Assembly (NCBI RefSeq): GCF_900129215.1
Contig: NZ_FQUQ01000001.1
Location: forward strand, 1,178,001-1,242,000
Direction: 5' to 3'
DNA: 64,000 bases
Source of the DNA: Pedobacter caeni
GTDB taxonomy: Bacteria; Bacteroidota; Bacteroidia; Sphingobacteriales; Sphingobacteriaceae
Every line of letters starts with the position of its first letter. Within the stretch, counting starts at the first letter, position 1. This document shows, in pieces, positions 42,482-51,131 of the stretch. The notes beneath the pieces were generated by a model. It made no database searches. It was not told where the DNA came from and saw only the letters and a program-made list of their open reading frames with translations. The position numbers were made by a program, and so were the translations under genes.

Positions 42482-45400
42482 ATGAAAACGAAATTATCTA
42501 TTTTATTTCTTTTGTTCTTCATTCAATTTGCCAAGGCCCAGGAGGTATATAACGTCTCGGGTAAAGTAATTGAAAAAGGAACCAAGCTCCCCCTGCCTGG
42601 GGTGAGCATCCTGATTAAAGGAACCAAGTTGGGAACAACGACGGACCAATCAGGTAACTTTAACCTGAAGCTGAGTAAAGCTCAGGAAACGCTTACCTTT
42701 TCTTTCCTTGGTTTTGCCAGTCAGGATCTCATTGCCAATGCCGGACAGAACTTAAGCGTAGTATTAACCGATGCGTCGAATGAACTGGATGAAGTGGTGG
42801 TGGTTGCCTATGGTACGACAAAGAAAAGGGACATTATCGGAGCCGTTTCCCGAATCACAGGAGATCAGCTTCAGAACAGGCAGGTATCCAACATCACTAA
42901 AGCATTGCAAGGCCTGGCACCCGGTGTTCAGGCTGTTGCTGCCAGCGGGCAACCTGGTACATCTGCCACTATTCGTATCCGCGGAATTGGCTCTATCAAT
43001 GCTTCCAGTGATCCTTTGTATGTGGTAGATGGAAACCCGTTTTCAGGTGATTTAAGTTCCATCAATCCGAACGATATAGAATCTATCAGTATTCTTAAGG
43101 ACGCTGCTTCCAGTGCATTGTATGGTTCCAGAGGTGCTAATGGTGTAATTATCGTCACCACTAAGACCGGAAAAAAAAATGGAGAAACCCAGATCAGTGC
43201 AAGTTTAAGTCAGGGAGTTTCCAAACGCGGAGTAAAAGATTACGAGCAGGTAACTACGAATGAGTATTTTGAAAGTTATTGGTTAGCAGCAAAGAACAAA
43301 CTAAGAGTCTCGAACCCGACTTTTACAGATGAAGCACTGGGACTTGCTGCCGGCAGGCAGTTGATTACAGACCTGGGCATCAACCCTTACGGTCAAAACT
43401 ATCCAATTCCGGTAGGATTGGACGGAAAGATCGTTCCCGGAGCGACTCCTTTATGGGACAATGATTGGGGAAAAGCGACCCAACAAACCGCCCGGAGAAC
43501 TCAGGCAGACCTCAGCTTTAACGGAGGTTCGGAGAAAAGCCAGTATTACATTTCCGGTGGCTACCTTGACGACAGAGGGATTGCACTGGCTTCAGGATAT
43601 AAACGTTACAGCGCCAGAATCAACCTGACTACACAAGCAAAAAAATGGCTTACCGCCGGCTTAAACGTTTCTGCTGCAAACTCAGTACAGGATTATCCGA
43701 CTTCGGAAGACAGCAACACGGCTAACGTAATTCAATACTCAAGAGCAATTCCAAGCTTTTACCCTATTTTCGAACGCAATCCTGATGGATCCTTTAAGTT
43801 AGATGTAAATGGAAATAAAGTTCCTGATTTTGGGGCTTACCGCCCTGCTTCGGCCATTCCAAGAAGTAACCTTCCCGCAACAGTAGGATTAGATAAATCT
43901 GAAATCATGAAGGATAATGTTTCTGCAAGGGCATTCCTTGAAGCAACGATCATTCCTGAGCTAAAATTCAAAACCACTTACAGCAGTGATTATCTGAACA
44001 ATAACACCCATAGTTACACGAATCCTTTATTAGGAGATGGAGTGACGACCGGAGGAGATGTTTCTAAAAGTAACAGCAGAACCTATTCCTGGACCTGGAA
44101 TAACATCCTCACTTATGAGAAAACCTTTAAAGAAGACCATCACCTGAACTTATTGGCAGGTCAGGAATTTTATAAATTTAATTATAGAGTCATTTCCGGT
44201 TCGAGACAGCGCTTTGTACTCCCGGGTTTTGATGAGCCTGATGCTGCTGCACAACTCACCGGTTTTAATGGAAACTCCACTGAATACGCCCTGCTAAGTT
44301 TCTTGGGAAGAGCAGAATATGATTACAAAAAACGTTATTTCTTTTCTGCTTCCCTAAGGTCTGATGGCAGTTCAAGGTTCTCCCCTGCTAAACGATGGGG
44401 AACATTCTGGTCGCTGGGAGCTTCCTGGAAAATCTCAGAAGAAGCTTTCCTGAAAGAAACACCATGGTTAAGTACATTGACCCTGAGAAGCAGCTACGGT
44501 GCACAGGGAAATGACAATCTCGGAACCTATTTTGCGCATAAAGGCACTTCCATCATTAAGCCTAATCTTGGCGAAAGCGGACTGGTGACTTCAAGACTGG
44601 AAACTCCGGGCTTACTATGGGAAACCAATCTGAACTTAAATATAGGTTTTGATTTTGGCTTGTTCAAAGACCGCATCAGCGGTACAATAGAGTATTTCGA
44701 CAGAAGATCCAAAAACTTGCTGTTTAGCAGGCCTATAGCACCTTCATTAGGATATAGTGCTATCGATGATAATGTTGGCGCTTTAAAAAATGTAGGTATT
44801 GAGGTTCAGCTAAATGCAGTTCCGGTACGTACCACAGACTTCAGGTGGACCATCGGTCTGAATGCGACCCATTATAAAAATACGATCACAGACCTTCCGC
44901 AAAAGGAGATTAAAACCGGAAGCAAGATCATGTATATTGGCGGTACTTCTTCTGATTTCTTCCTTAGAGAGTGGGCTGGTGTAAATCCTGAAAACGGAGA
45001 CCCTCAGTGGTACAGAACTGACGATAAAGGAAATAAGGTATTGACAAATGTTTATTCCAGTGCAACACCATATATTCAGGAGACCTCTTTACCGGTTCTT
45101 ACGGGTGGTATTTCAAATACTTTCAACTATAAGGAATTTGAGATTTATGCCCTGCTATCTTATAGCATCGGTGGGAAGATCCTTGATGGGGATTACATGG
45201 GATTAATGCATGCAGGAAGATCCATCGGCCGTCCATGGTCAAAAGAAATTCTTACCCACTGGACTCCGGAAAACCGTAATACTGATGTACCAAGGTTAAT
45301 TACCGACGATGCAGGATGGGCCCAGGCTTCCACAAGATTTTTATACAGTGCAACCTATGCACGTCTGAAAAACCTGACTGTTGGTTACAGTTTACCTAAG

Positions 45401-45574
45401 TCTATAGCGAGCAAATGGGGATTGTATAACTTAAAGCTAACCCTTACGGGAGAGAACCTGCTTACTTTCTATGGACATAAAGGAATGGATCCGGAGCAAA
45501 CCATCGGAGGGACAACCTATTTCAGGTATCCTTCAATGAAGACTTTCTCTGCAGGTCTTAACCTTACTTTCTAA
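42482..45574 (+). CDS. SusC/RagA-family TonB-linked outer membrane protein
   Basis: 1030 residues. Signal peptide ends in FAKAQ. A carboxypeptidase-regulatory-like domain (VSGKVIEKGTKLPLPGVSIL) is followed by a TonB-box-like stretch (ELDEVVVVAYGTTKKRD), then the plug with SusC marks (GLAPGVQAVAASGQPGTSAT, RIRGIGSINASSDPLYVVDG, ISILKDAASSALYGSRGANG) and the barrel ending in AGLNLTF. It imports a glycan bound by the SusD partner that follows 15 bases downstream. Sharing a control region with the GH31 gene suggests that both act on the same alpha-linked glycan. Confidence 0.96.
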   Translation: MKTKLSILFLLFFIQFAKAQEVYNVSGKVIEKGTKLPLPGVSILIKGTKLGTTTDQSGNFNLKLSKAQETLTFSFLGFASQDLIANAGQNLSVVLTDASNELDEVVVVAYGTTKKRDIIGAVSRITGDQLQNRQVSNITKALQGLAPGVQAVAASGQPGTSATIRIRGIGSINASSDPLYVVDGNPFSGDLSSINPNDIESISILKDAASSALYGSRGANGVIIVTTKTGKKNGETQISASLSQGVSKRGVKDYEQVTTNEYFESYWLAAKNKLRVSNPTFTDEALGLAAGRQLITDLGINPYGQNYPIPVGLDGKIVPGATPLWDNDWGKATQQTARRTQADLSFNGGSEKSQYYISGGYLDDRGIALASGYKRYSARINLTTQAKKWLTAGLNVSAANSVQDYPTSEDSNTANVIQYSRAIPSFYPIFERNPDGSFKLDVNGNKVPDFGAYRPASAIPRSNLPATVGLDKSEIMKDNVSARAFLEATIIPELKFKTTYSSDYLNNNTHSYTNPLLGDGVTTGGDVSKSNSRTYSWTWNNILTYEKTFKEDHHLNLLAGQEFYKFNYRVISGSRQRFVLPGFDEPDAAAQLTGFNGNSTEYALLSFLGRAEYDYKKRYFFSASLRSDGSSRFSPAKRWGTFWSLGASWKISEEAFLKETPWLSTLTLRSSYGAQGNDNLGTYFAHKGTSIIKPNLGESGLVTSRLETPGLLWETNLNLNIGFDFGLFKDRISGTIEYFDRRSKNLLFSRPIAPSLGYSAIDDNVGALKNVGIEVQLNAVPVRTTDFRWTIGLNATHYKNTITDLPQKEIKTGSKIMYIGGTSSDFFLREWAGVNPENGDPQWYRTDDKGNKVLTNVYSSATPYIQETSLPVLTGGISNTFNYKEFEIYALLSYSIGGKILDGDYMGLMHAGRSIGRPWSKEILTHWTPENRNTDVPRLITDDAGWAQASTRFLYSATYARLKNLTVGYSLPKSIASKWGLYNLKLTLTGENLLTFYGHKGMDPEQTIGGTTYFRYPSMKTFSAGLNLTF

Positions 45575-45589
45575 TTTAAACTTACAACG

Positions 45590-47101
45590 ATGAACTTAAA
45601 GAAAATTACATATATAACTGCTGCAGCCTTTCTACTACCCTTTCTGGGCTGCAAAAAAGCACTGGATACCAGTCCGACAAATGCAGTAGAATCTTCTGCT
45701 ATTTATACCAACACGGCAAACATTGAAACGGTTCTGAATGGCACATGGGCCTATATGCATGAGACTTTTTTCACTTTTGCAAATCCTGGTTATTCTACCC
45801 TTTTAAGAATGAGTGATGCCATGGGTGATGATGTTGCTATTATCCAAAACAAATATGGATACGCAGACTCCTATAATTTTACCCATGCGTCAAATACAAG
45901 TCGTCTGGGCGCCATATGGACCCTCAATTATAAAGTAATTGACAACTGCAATAACATCATCACTAAAATTGATGCTGCTTCCGGATCTGATGCCGACAAA
46001 GCAAGGATTAAAGGACAGGCATTGGCGTTAAGGGCCAATAGCTATTTGAGCCTGGTCACTTATTATCAGTTCAATTACCAGGTAAATCCCTTAGCAAAAG
46101 GAGTTCCGCTATACACAGAACCAACCACGCCCAATTCAGTACCCAAGGCAAAGTCCAGTCTTGAAGACATCTATAAACAGATTGTTTCAGACTTAACTCA
46201 GGCTGCTAAATCTCTGCCGGCTTACAACCGTCCGAATACAACCAAATACAAAATCAACATCGATGTTGTACATGGTTTGCTTGCCAGAACTTATCTGAAT
46301 ATGGGTAAATGGGACCTCGCTGCACAGGAGGCACTGGAAGCTAAGAAAAATTACAGCTACATGCCTGTTGCTGAATATGCCAATGGATTTAATGACCTTA
46401 AAAACAGTGAATGGATCTGGGGTCAGGGACAACAGGCTGATCAAAGTAATGCAAGTTATAATTTCCATTATATTGATGTGACCACCAGTGCTTCATATTA
46501 TTACAGCTTTATGGCGGATCCGAACTTTCTAAAGCTCTTTGACGCTACCGATATCAGGACTAAATTGTTCTTATGGGATGGATTACCAGGAAGAGAAGGT
46601 TACCTTCGCTATCAGAAATTCAAATTCCGCCCGGATGTAACGGCTGATATTGTACTAATGAGATCAGCAGAAATGACCCTTATCGCTTCTGAAGGCTATG
46701 CCAGAAGTGGTGATTTGTCTAAAGCAGCAACAATTCTGAATGAGTTACTCAGCGCCAGACAAGCAAGTCCTTTTATCCTGGGATCAAAATCCAAAGAAGA
46801 AGTGATTAACGCCATTCTTATAGAAAGAAGAAAGGAACTTTGGGGAGAAGGTTTCTCATTGTCAGATATCTTAAGAACGCAAACTGCTGTGGTTAGACTC
46901 CCTGCTCTTGGTGCAGACGGACAACCACTAAAAGTAACAGTAACTACCCCTGATGGTAAAACTAAAGAGGTATTAGCGAAACAACATACCACGCTTAAAT
47001 TCCCTGATAAAGTTAATCCCGATTTTGTACCGAATAGTCCGTATTATCTGCTTCCTCTGCCACAGGCGGAATTAGATAACAACCCAAATATTAACAATTA
47101 A
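45590..47101 (+). CDS. SusD/RagB-family nutrient-binding outer membrane lipoprotein
   Basis: 503 residues. The leader ends in the lipobox FLGC. SusD marks include an N-terminal helical region (RIKGQALALRANSYLSLVTY, the usual alpha-helical signature), LLARTYLNMGKWDLAAQEAL, and the C-terminal block IERRKELWGEGFSLSDILRT. It forms the surface lid over SusC and binds the incoming glycan. It ends the operon; a strong terminator follows at 47124. Confidence 0.96.
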   Translation: MNLKKITYITAAAFLLPFLGCKKALDTSPTNAVESSAIYTNTANIETVLNGTWAYMHETFFTFANPGYSTLLRMSDAMGDDVAIIQNKYGYADSYNFTHASNTSRLGAIWTLNYKVIDNCNNIITKIDAASGSDADKARIKGQALALRANSYLSLVTYYQFNYQVNPLAKGVPLYTEPTTPNSVPKAKSSLEDIYKQIVSDLTQAAKSLPAYNRPNTTKYKINIDVVHGLLARTYLNMGKWDLAAQEALEAKKNYSYMPVAEYANGFNDLKNSEWIWGQGQQADQSNASYNFHYIDVTTSASYYYSFMADPNFLKLFDATDIRTKLFLWDGLPGREGYLRYQKFKFRPDVTADIVLMRSAEMTLIASEGYARSGDLSKAATILNELLSARQASPFILGSKSKEEVINAILIERRKELWGEGFSLSDILRTQTAVVRLPALGADGQPLKVTVTTPDGKTKEVLAKQHTTLKFPDKVNPDFVPNSPYYLLPLPQAELDNNPNINN

Positions 47102-47123
47102 GCTTGATTTTTGCTTATTGAAC

Positions 47124-47158
47124 AGCCCTGGAATTTAGATTTCAGGGCTTTTTTTTTT
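47124..47158 (+). terminator. Rho-independent terminator of susCD
   Basis: AGCCCTG and CAGGGCT pair around a short AT-rich loop and are followed by ten T residues, 23 bases after the susD stop. Confidence 0.9.
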
Positions 47159-47238
47159 ACCGCTTTCTTCATTACTTACTTTCATTATTTATTGCTTAGT
47201 TCTTTATTACGTCCTTCGTTCATTACTTCTTTACTTTT

Positions 47239-47326
47239 AAAAAAGACATCTGACTCTTCAAAGGCTGGAATCTTTGCCCTGAAGGGGGCAAATTTCCTAG
47301 GCCTTTTCTGAGCAGGTATCTTTTTT
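47239..47326. terminator. Nested-hairpin element, copy 3
   Basis: Outer stem AAAAAAGACATCTG with CAGGTATCTTTTTT (12 of 14 agree), then AAAGGC/GCCTTT, GGAA/TTCC and the tip TTTGCCC/GGGCAAA. It lies between the susD terminator and the small gene at 47408, in opposite orientation to copy 4. Confidence 0.68.
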
Positions 47327-47407
47327 AAACTAAAATATTGCAAAAAAATATTGCTCAATTGTGCCACGCCATATTTTCCGAAAGATCCAATCGTAGCGGA
47401 TCAAAGC

Positions 47408-47710
47408 ATGTCGTATTCCATGAGCTCACAATGGTCTAGTTTACTCATTGAAAAACTAAACGGTCAAATTGATGGCTCCAAAAAATTAAGGCTACTCAAT
47501 AGACTAATCTCGAAAACTGTAATATTATATCGTGCTCTGTTGGCAGGAGAATCCCTTATTAACGTCAAAACGGAAATCAAAGCAAACCAGCTAGCTTACC
47601 TTGCATCTACGAGATGCCTTAAACGTATTTCAAATGCAGGTCCAAAAGGAAAAGAGATGTTTTTATGGTTTTCTAAAATGAAAAAATTACTGTTTGTCAA
47701 TCAAAAATAA
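47408..47710 (+). CDS. Small hypothetical protein between two inverted hairpin elements
   Basis: About 100 residues from the ATG at 47408 (MSYSMSSQWSSLLIEKLNGQ); a TTG at 47351 would add 19 residues. It is basic, leucine-rich and probably helical (RLLNRLISKTVILYRALLAG, then a lysine-rich C-terminus). No family is recognised. It has no operon partner: copies 3 and 4 of the hairpin element flank it in opposite orientations, and a GGAA microsatellite follows its stop by about 45 bases. Possibilities are a small orphan gene, a toxin-like gene or a passenger of a non-autonomous element; the sequence does not decide. Confidence 0.45.
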   Translation: MSYSMSSQWSSLLIEKLNGQIDGSKKLRLLNRLISKTVILYRALLAGESLINVKTEIKANQLAYLASTRCLKRISNAGPKGKEMFLWFSKMKKLLFVNQK

Positions 47711-47754
47711 AAGACTGATTATCAAAGTGAAGTTAAAACCGTTTGTCCCAAAAA

Positions 47755-47783
47755 GGAAGGAAGGAAGGAAGGAAGGAAGGAAG
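47755..47783. repeat. GGAA microsatellite (7.25 units)
   Basis: Seven uninterrupted GGAA units plus one base. It lies outside any convincing gene, between the small gene at 47408 and hairpin copy 4. Such runs change length readily by slippage. Confidence 0.95.
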
Positions 47784-47819
47784 CTAAACATCCTGGTTAA
47801 CAGAAATGAGGGGCTTCCG

Positions 47820-47910
47820 GGAAAAAGTTGCGTTCTATGAAAAGGCCTAGGAAGATTTGCCCCCTTCAGGGCAAAAATTCCAGCCTTTGAATAGTAATGC
47901 TTCTTTTTCA
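47820..47910. terminator. Nested-hairpin element, copy 4 (reverse orientation)
   Basis: GAAAAAG/CTTTTTC outer pairs, CTAT/ATAG, AAAGGC/GCCTTT, GGAA/TTCC and the tip TTTGCCC/GGGCAAA form one long imperfect hairpin. The wider block 47806-47910 matches 53115-53219 at 104 of 105 bases. It lies about 145 bases after the TldE-like gene that ends at 48054. Confidence 0.75.
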
Positions 47911-48011
47911 ATATTTCTTTTTCAATACTCCTTTTTCAGTATTTCTTTATCGATACTTCGTTCTCAGTATTTCTTTTTCAATACTACTCTTTCAACACCT
48001 CTTTTTAATAC
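47901..48011. repeat. 14-bp minisatellite, eight units
   Basis: Eight diverged units of a TTCTTTTTCAATAC-like 14-mer. The first unit is the T-rich end of hairpin copy 4, suggesting the array grew from the element end. It stops about 40 bases before the TldE-like gene's stop codon. Confidence 0.8.
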
Positions 48012-48053
48012 TTTCCTTCAAAATTTCTCTTTCAGAAAAGATATTTAAATCAC

Positions 48054-49391
48054 CTAAACCGCATCAGACAATGAAGTAAAGGTAAAATCCCTTATTTTCA
48101 ATGCCGGCAACAGGTAATTTGTATCAGACTCCGCACTTACGGTCCTTTCTGACTTCCCTATTTCATCAAGATTGTTTAACATGATGATCGGACTTTCATT
48201 AAACCTGAAGTTCTTAACCGGGAATTTGATCTCTCCGTTTTCGATATAGAATGTACCATCCCTTGTTAAGCCTGTCAGCAATAGTGTTTGAGGATCTACG
48301 GAACGGATATACCACAACCTGGTAACCAGGATCCCTTTCTCTGTGCCTTTGATCAGTTCTTCCAATGTTTTTGTGCCGCCTTGCATGATGGCTCCACCCG
48401 GACTTGGGAGTGACTTGATGCCCTTCTTAGCTGCCCAATACATGGAAGTATACAGGTTTTTCACTACTCCTTTTTCTATCCAGTTGACTTTTTGCTGAGG
48501 TCTTCCATCGCCATTCCATGTGGCGGTAGGTAGCTCCGGATTCCATGGATCAGAGTAAACATTGACCCTTTCATCGAGCAGCTGCTCTCCTACTTTTGTT
48601 TTTCCTCCTGGCTTGCTCATTGAGCTGCGTCCTTCATCAGCACGTCTGGCATCAAGGTCAAAAAACAGGTTTTCCAGCATCACTGCTACTGCGGTTGGCT
48701 CTAGGATAACGGTATATTTCCCTGGTTCTATTGCTTTTGCGGTTACGGAAGCCATGGCCTTTTTTGCGGCGATGGCAGTGGCACCTTTGGTATCCAGTTT
48801 AGTATAGTCATTATACCCCTTGGTTGCATATCCTGAACCTTTTCCATCCTCTGTTCTGATGGTAATGTTGAAAGCCACATCGGTTGATTTGTTATAGGCA
48901 AACAGGCCTTTGCTGTTCATCATGGCCGAATACCCTGTGCTGTTGGACAAGAATCCGGCAGCATTGAGTTTATTTTCTTTGGCCTGGTTTAAGCTGGCCT
49001 GCACGGCATCGGCTCTTTCTTTAGGGCCCATTGCAGCAGTGGCTTCTGAGAATGTTGGCGACTCGGGCCCATATTCCTGTGGACCAAGGAAATCCATAAA
49101 CTCTGGATTTTCAGGGGCGAGTTGCGCCAGTTCTTCAGCTCTGCGAACCACTTTTTCCAGGGAAGCATCATCAAATTCATTGATCGTTGCCACACCGGAT
49201 TTCTTTCCAAAGGCGGAAGTGACCACCAAACTGTTGGTACTGATTCCACCGCTGGTAGATACGGAGCTTCTTGCATATCGGATATTACCACCATCGGATC
49301 CGTTGAGATTTACTTCACATTGTTCTGCTTTTGAGTAGCTAAGGACTTTCGTTAAAAGCGCTTTAGCTTGTTCTTTAGTTAGTATTGCCAT
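48054..49391 (-). CDS. TldE/PmbA-like protein (metallopeptidase partner), paralogue A
   Basis: 445 residues of the TldD/PmbA family without an HExxxH motif, as expected for the TldE (PmbA) partner. It begins MAILTKEQAKALLTKVL with no signal peptide. Conserved blocks are VNLNGSDGGNIRYARSSVST, SKGLFAYNKSTDV and TGLTRDGTFYIENGEIKFPV near the C-terminus. TldE forms a ring with TldD and shapes a chamber that degrades unfolded peptides. The gene starts 5 bases after the TldD-like gene at 49397 ends. The odd point is that its presumed partner has a Tat leader whereas this protein has none. Confidence 0.88.
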   Translation of the reverse strand: MAILTKEQAKALLTKVLSYSKAEQCEVNLNGSDGGNIRYARSSVSTSGGISTNSLVVTSAFGKKSGVATINEFDDASLEKVVRRAEELAQLAPENPEFMDFLGPQEYGPESPTFSEATAAMGPKERADAVQASLNQAKENKLNAAGFLSNSTGYSAMMNSKGLFAYNKSTDVAFNITIRTEDGKGSGYATKGYNDYTKLDTKGATAIAAKKAMASVTAKAIEPGKYTVILEPTAVAVMLENLFFDLDARRADEGRSSMSKPGGKTKVGEQLLDERVNVYSDPWNPELPTATWNGDGRPQQKVNWIEKGVVKNLYTSMYWAAKKGIKSLPSPGGAIMQGGTKTLEELIKGTEKGILVTRLWYIRSVDPQTLLLTGLTRDGTFYIENGEIKFPVKNFRFNESPIIMLNNLDEIGKSERTVSAESDTNYLLPALKIRDFTFTSLSDAV

Positions 49392-49396
49392 GATTT

Positions 49397-51037
49397 CTAT
49401 CCGATTTTTCTAGCTGTATTGATTACATTAACTCCATTAAAACGCGCCGTTGCAGATCCATGAGATACTGCGCTCGACTGGCTTGGCTGGCCTTTGCCAT
49501 CAAAGAAAGACCCACCTAAGCGGTAATCACTTTGATCACAGATGGCGGTACAGGAATTCCAGAACTCCTGAGTATTGGCCTGATAAGCCACATCCTTTAG
49601 CATGCCAACGATTTTACCTGCTTTAATTTCATAATACAGTTGTCCGCCGAACTGAAAGTTGTAGCGTTGCTGATCAATTGAGAAAGAGCCATCTCCAACA
49701 ATATAAATTCCTTTTTCTACATTTTTAATCTGGTCTGCAATGGTCAAAGGCTTTTTGCCTGGCTGTAAGGAGATGTTTGCCATACGCTGGAACTGTACGC
49801 TGCTCCAGTTGTCGGCATAGCAGCATCCCTGAGAATGGTCCAGTCCAACAATGTGTGCCTGGTCTCTGATTGCCTGATAGTTTACCAACACCCCATCTTT
49901 GATCACATCCCATTTGCCACATTTCACACCTTCATCATCGTAACCTACTGCACCCAATGAGCCCACTTCCGTTTTATCGGCCGTGATGTTTACCTCATTG
50001 CTGCCGTACTTGAATTTTTTAGACTCCCATTTGTCCAGGGTAAGAAAGCTGGTTCCGGCAAAGTTTGCTTCATAACCCAGCACACGGTCAAGTTCTGTAG
50101 GGTGTCCACAGGATTCATGAATGGTTAGCCATAAGTGTGAAGGATCAAGCACCAGGTCATATTTACCTGGCTCAACAGATTTGGCCTTTAACTTTTCGCC
50201 TACCTGTGCAGCGGCTTGTCTGGCATCTTCCAGCATGTCATATCTGCCTTTATAAAGGATTCCGGAATCAGTTTTTATTTTATCTTCCGGCCTGGCATCT
50301 AAGTACTCATAGCCTTTACCTGTAGGTGCACTTAAGGAGTTTCTCGTTTCAAATTTCCCGCTTTCCTTATTGATTTTAGTGATGAAGAAAGTTGGCCAGA
50401 TGCGGTGGATATCCTGGTCAATATAGGAACCGTCTGTAGAGGCAAAATATTTTTGCTCGTTGACGGTAAACAAGACAGAGTTGATATAATCGGCACCGCC
50501 TTTCATGGCAGCATCATTAACTGACAATAAAAGGTCTACTTTCTCTTTGATGGGAACTTCGAAAGCGTTCTTTTCAATTGGTGCTTTCCAGCTCACTTCT
50601 CCATATCCTTTCTGGGGAGCAAGTTTTACTGGTTCTGTCTGTAAGCGGCCATTTTCTTTGGCAATAGATACGGCAAGTTCTGCTGCTTTTGCAATACTGT
50701 CTTTATCCATTTTGTCTGTGGCAGCAAATCCCCAGCATCCGTTTGCGATGACGCGGATTCCGACACCATAAGACTCCGTGTTTACAATATTCTGTACTTT
50801 ATCCTCCCGGGTAACGACAAACTGGTTCAGGTATCGTCCTATCCGTACATCGGTGTAAGTAGCTCCTTTGGAGCGTGCTGCATTCATGGCTACATCCGTC
50901 AGGATTTTTTTGGCAGCGGGGTCGATGTACTCAAGAGCCCTTTCCGGGGAGACTTCATTTCCCCAAACGGGAATGGCTGGAAGCATCGCAGCTGCTGCGC
51001 CGATGCCTGTTAAATAAATAAAATTTCTACGTTTCAA
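49397..51037 (-). CDS. TldD-like metallopeptidase with Tat leader, paralogue A
   Basis: 546 residues. The leader MKRRNFIYLTGIGAAAAMLP is twin-arginine-like. The zinc motif HESCGH is at residues 307-312 (LTIHESCGHPTELDRVL). FWNSCTAICDQSDYRLGG near the C-terminus has paired cysteines that may include the further metal ligand known for TldD. The last part (SSAVSHGSATARFNGVNVIN) is strongly conserved among the three copies. TldD is a peptidase of unfolded peptides working with TldE. It is followed by the TldE-like gene and preceded, after 94 bases, by a second TldD-like gene. Confidence 0.9.
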   Translation of the reverse strand: MKRRNFIYLTGIGAAAAMLPAIPVWGNEVSPERALEYIDPAAKKILTDVAMNAARSKGATYTDVRIGRYLNQFVVTREDKVQNIVNTESYGVGIRVIANGCWGFAATDKMDKDSIAKAAELAVSIAKENGRLQTEPVKLAPQKGYGEVSWKAPIEKNAFEVPIKEKVDLLLSVNDAAMKGGADYINSVLFTVNEQKYFASTDGSYIDQDIHRIWPTFFITKINKESGKFETRNSLSAPTGKGYEYLDARPEDKIKTDSGILYKGRYDMLEDARQAAAQVGEKLKAKSVEPGKYDLVLDPSHLWLTIHESCGHPTELDRVLGYEANFAGTSFLTLDKWESKKFKYGSNEVNITADKTEVGSLGAVGYDDEGVKCGKWDVIKDGVLVNYQAIRDQAHIVGLDHSQGCCYADNWSSVQFQRMANISLQPGKKPLTIADQIKNVEKGIYIVGDGSFSIDQQRYNFQFGGQLYYEIKAGKIVGMLKDVAYQANTQEFWNSCTAICDQSDYRLGGSFFDGKGQPSQSSAVSHGSATARFNGVNVINTARKIG

Positions 51038-51131
51038 GTTAAGGTGGTTTTAAGGTTAATTAGTTAGTAATTATCAGACGCCCCCCGCTTAAAAAAGTTA
51101 CAGCTTACAGCTATAAGCTCCCCTATTTTTT

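Noticed and set aside
47111..47311. 66-codon plus-strand frame after susD
   Set aside because: It runs across the susCD terminator hairpin and into hairpin copy 3; composition is that of A/T-rich non-coding DNA.
47755..47783. GGAA microsatellite as a phase-variation switch
   Set aside because: It is not inside a gene and not placed between promoter elements of any gene I can support.
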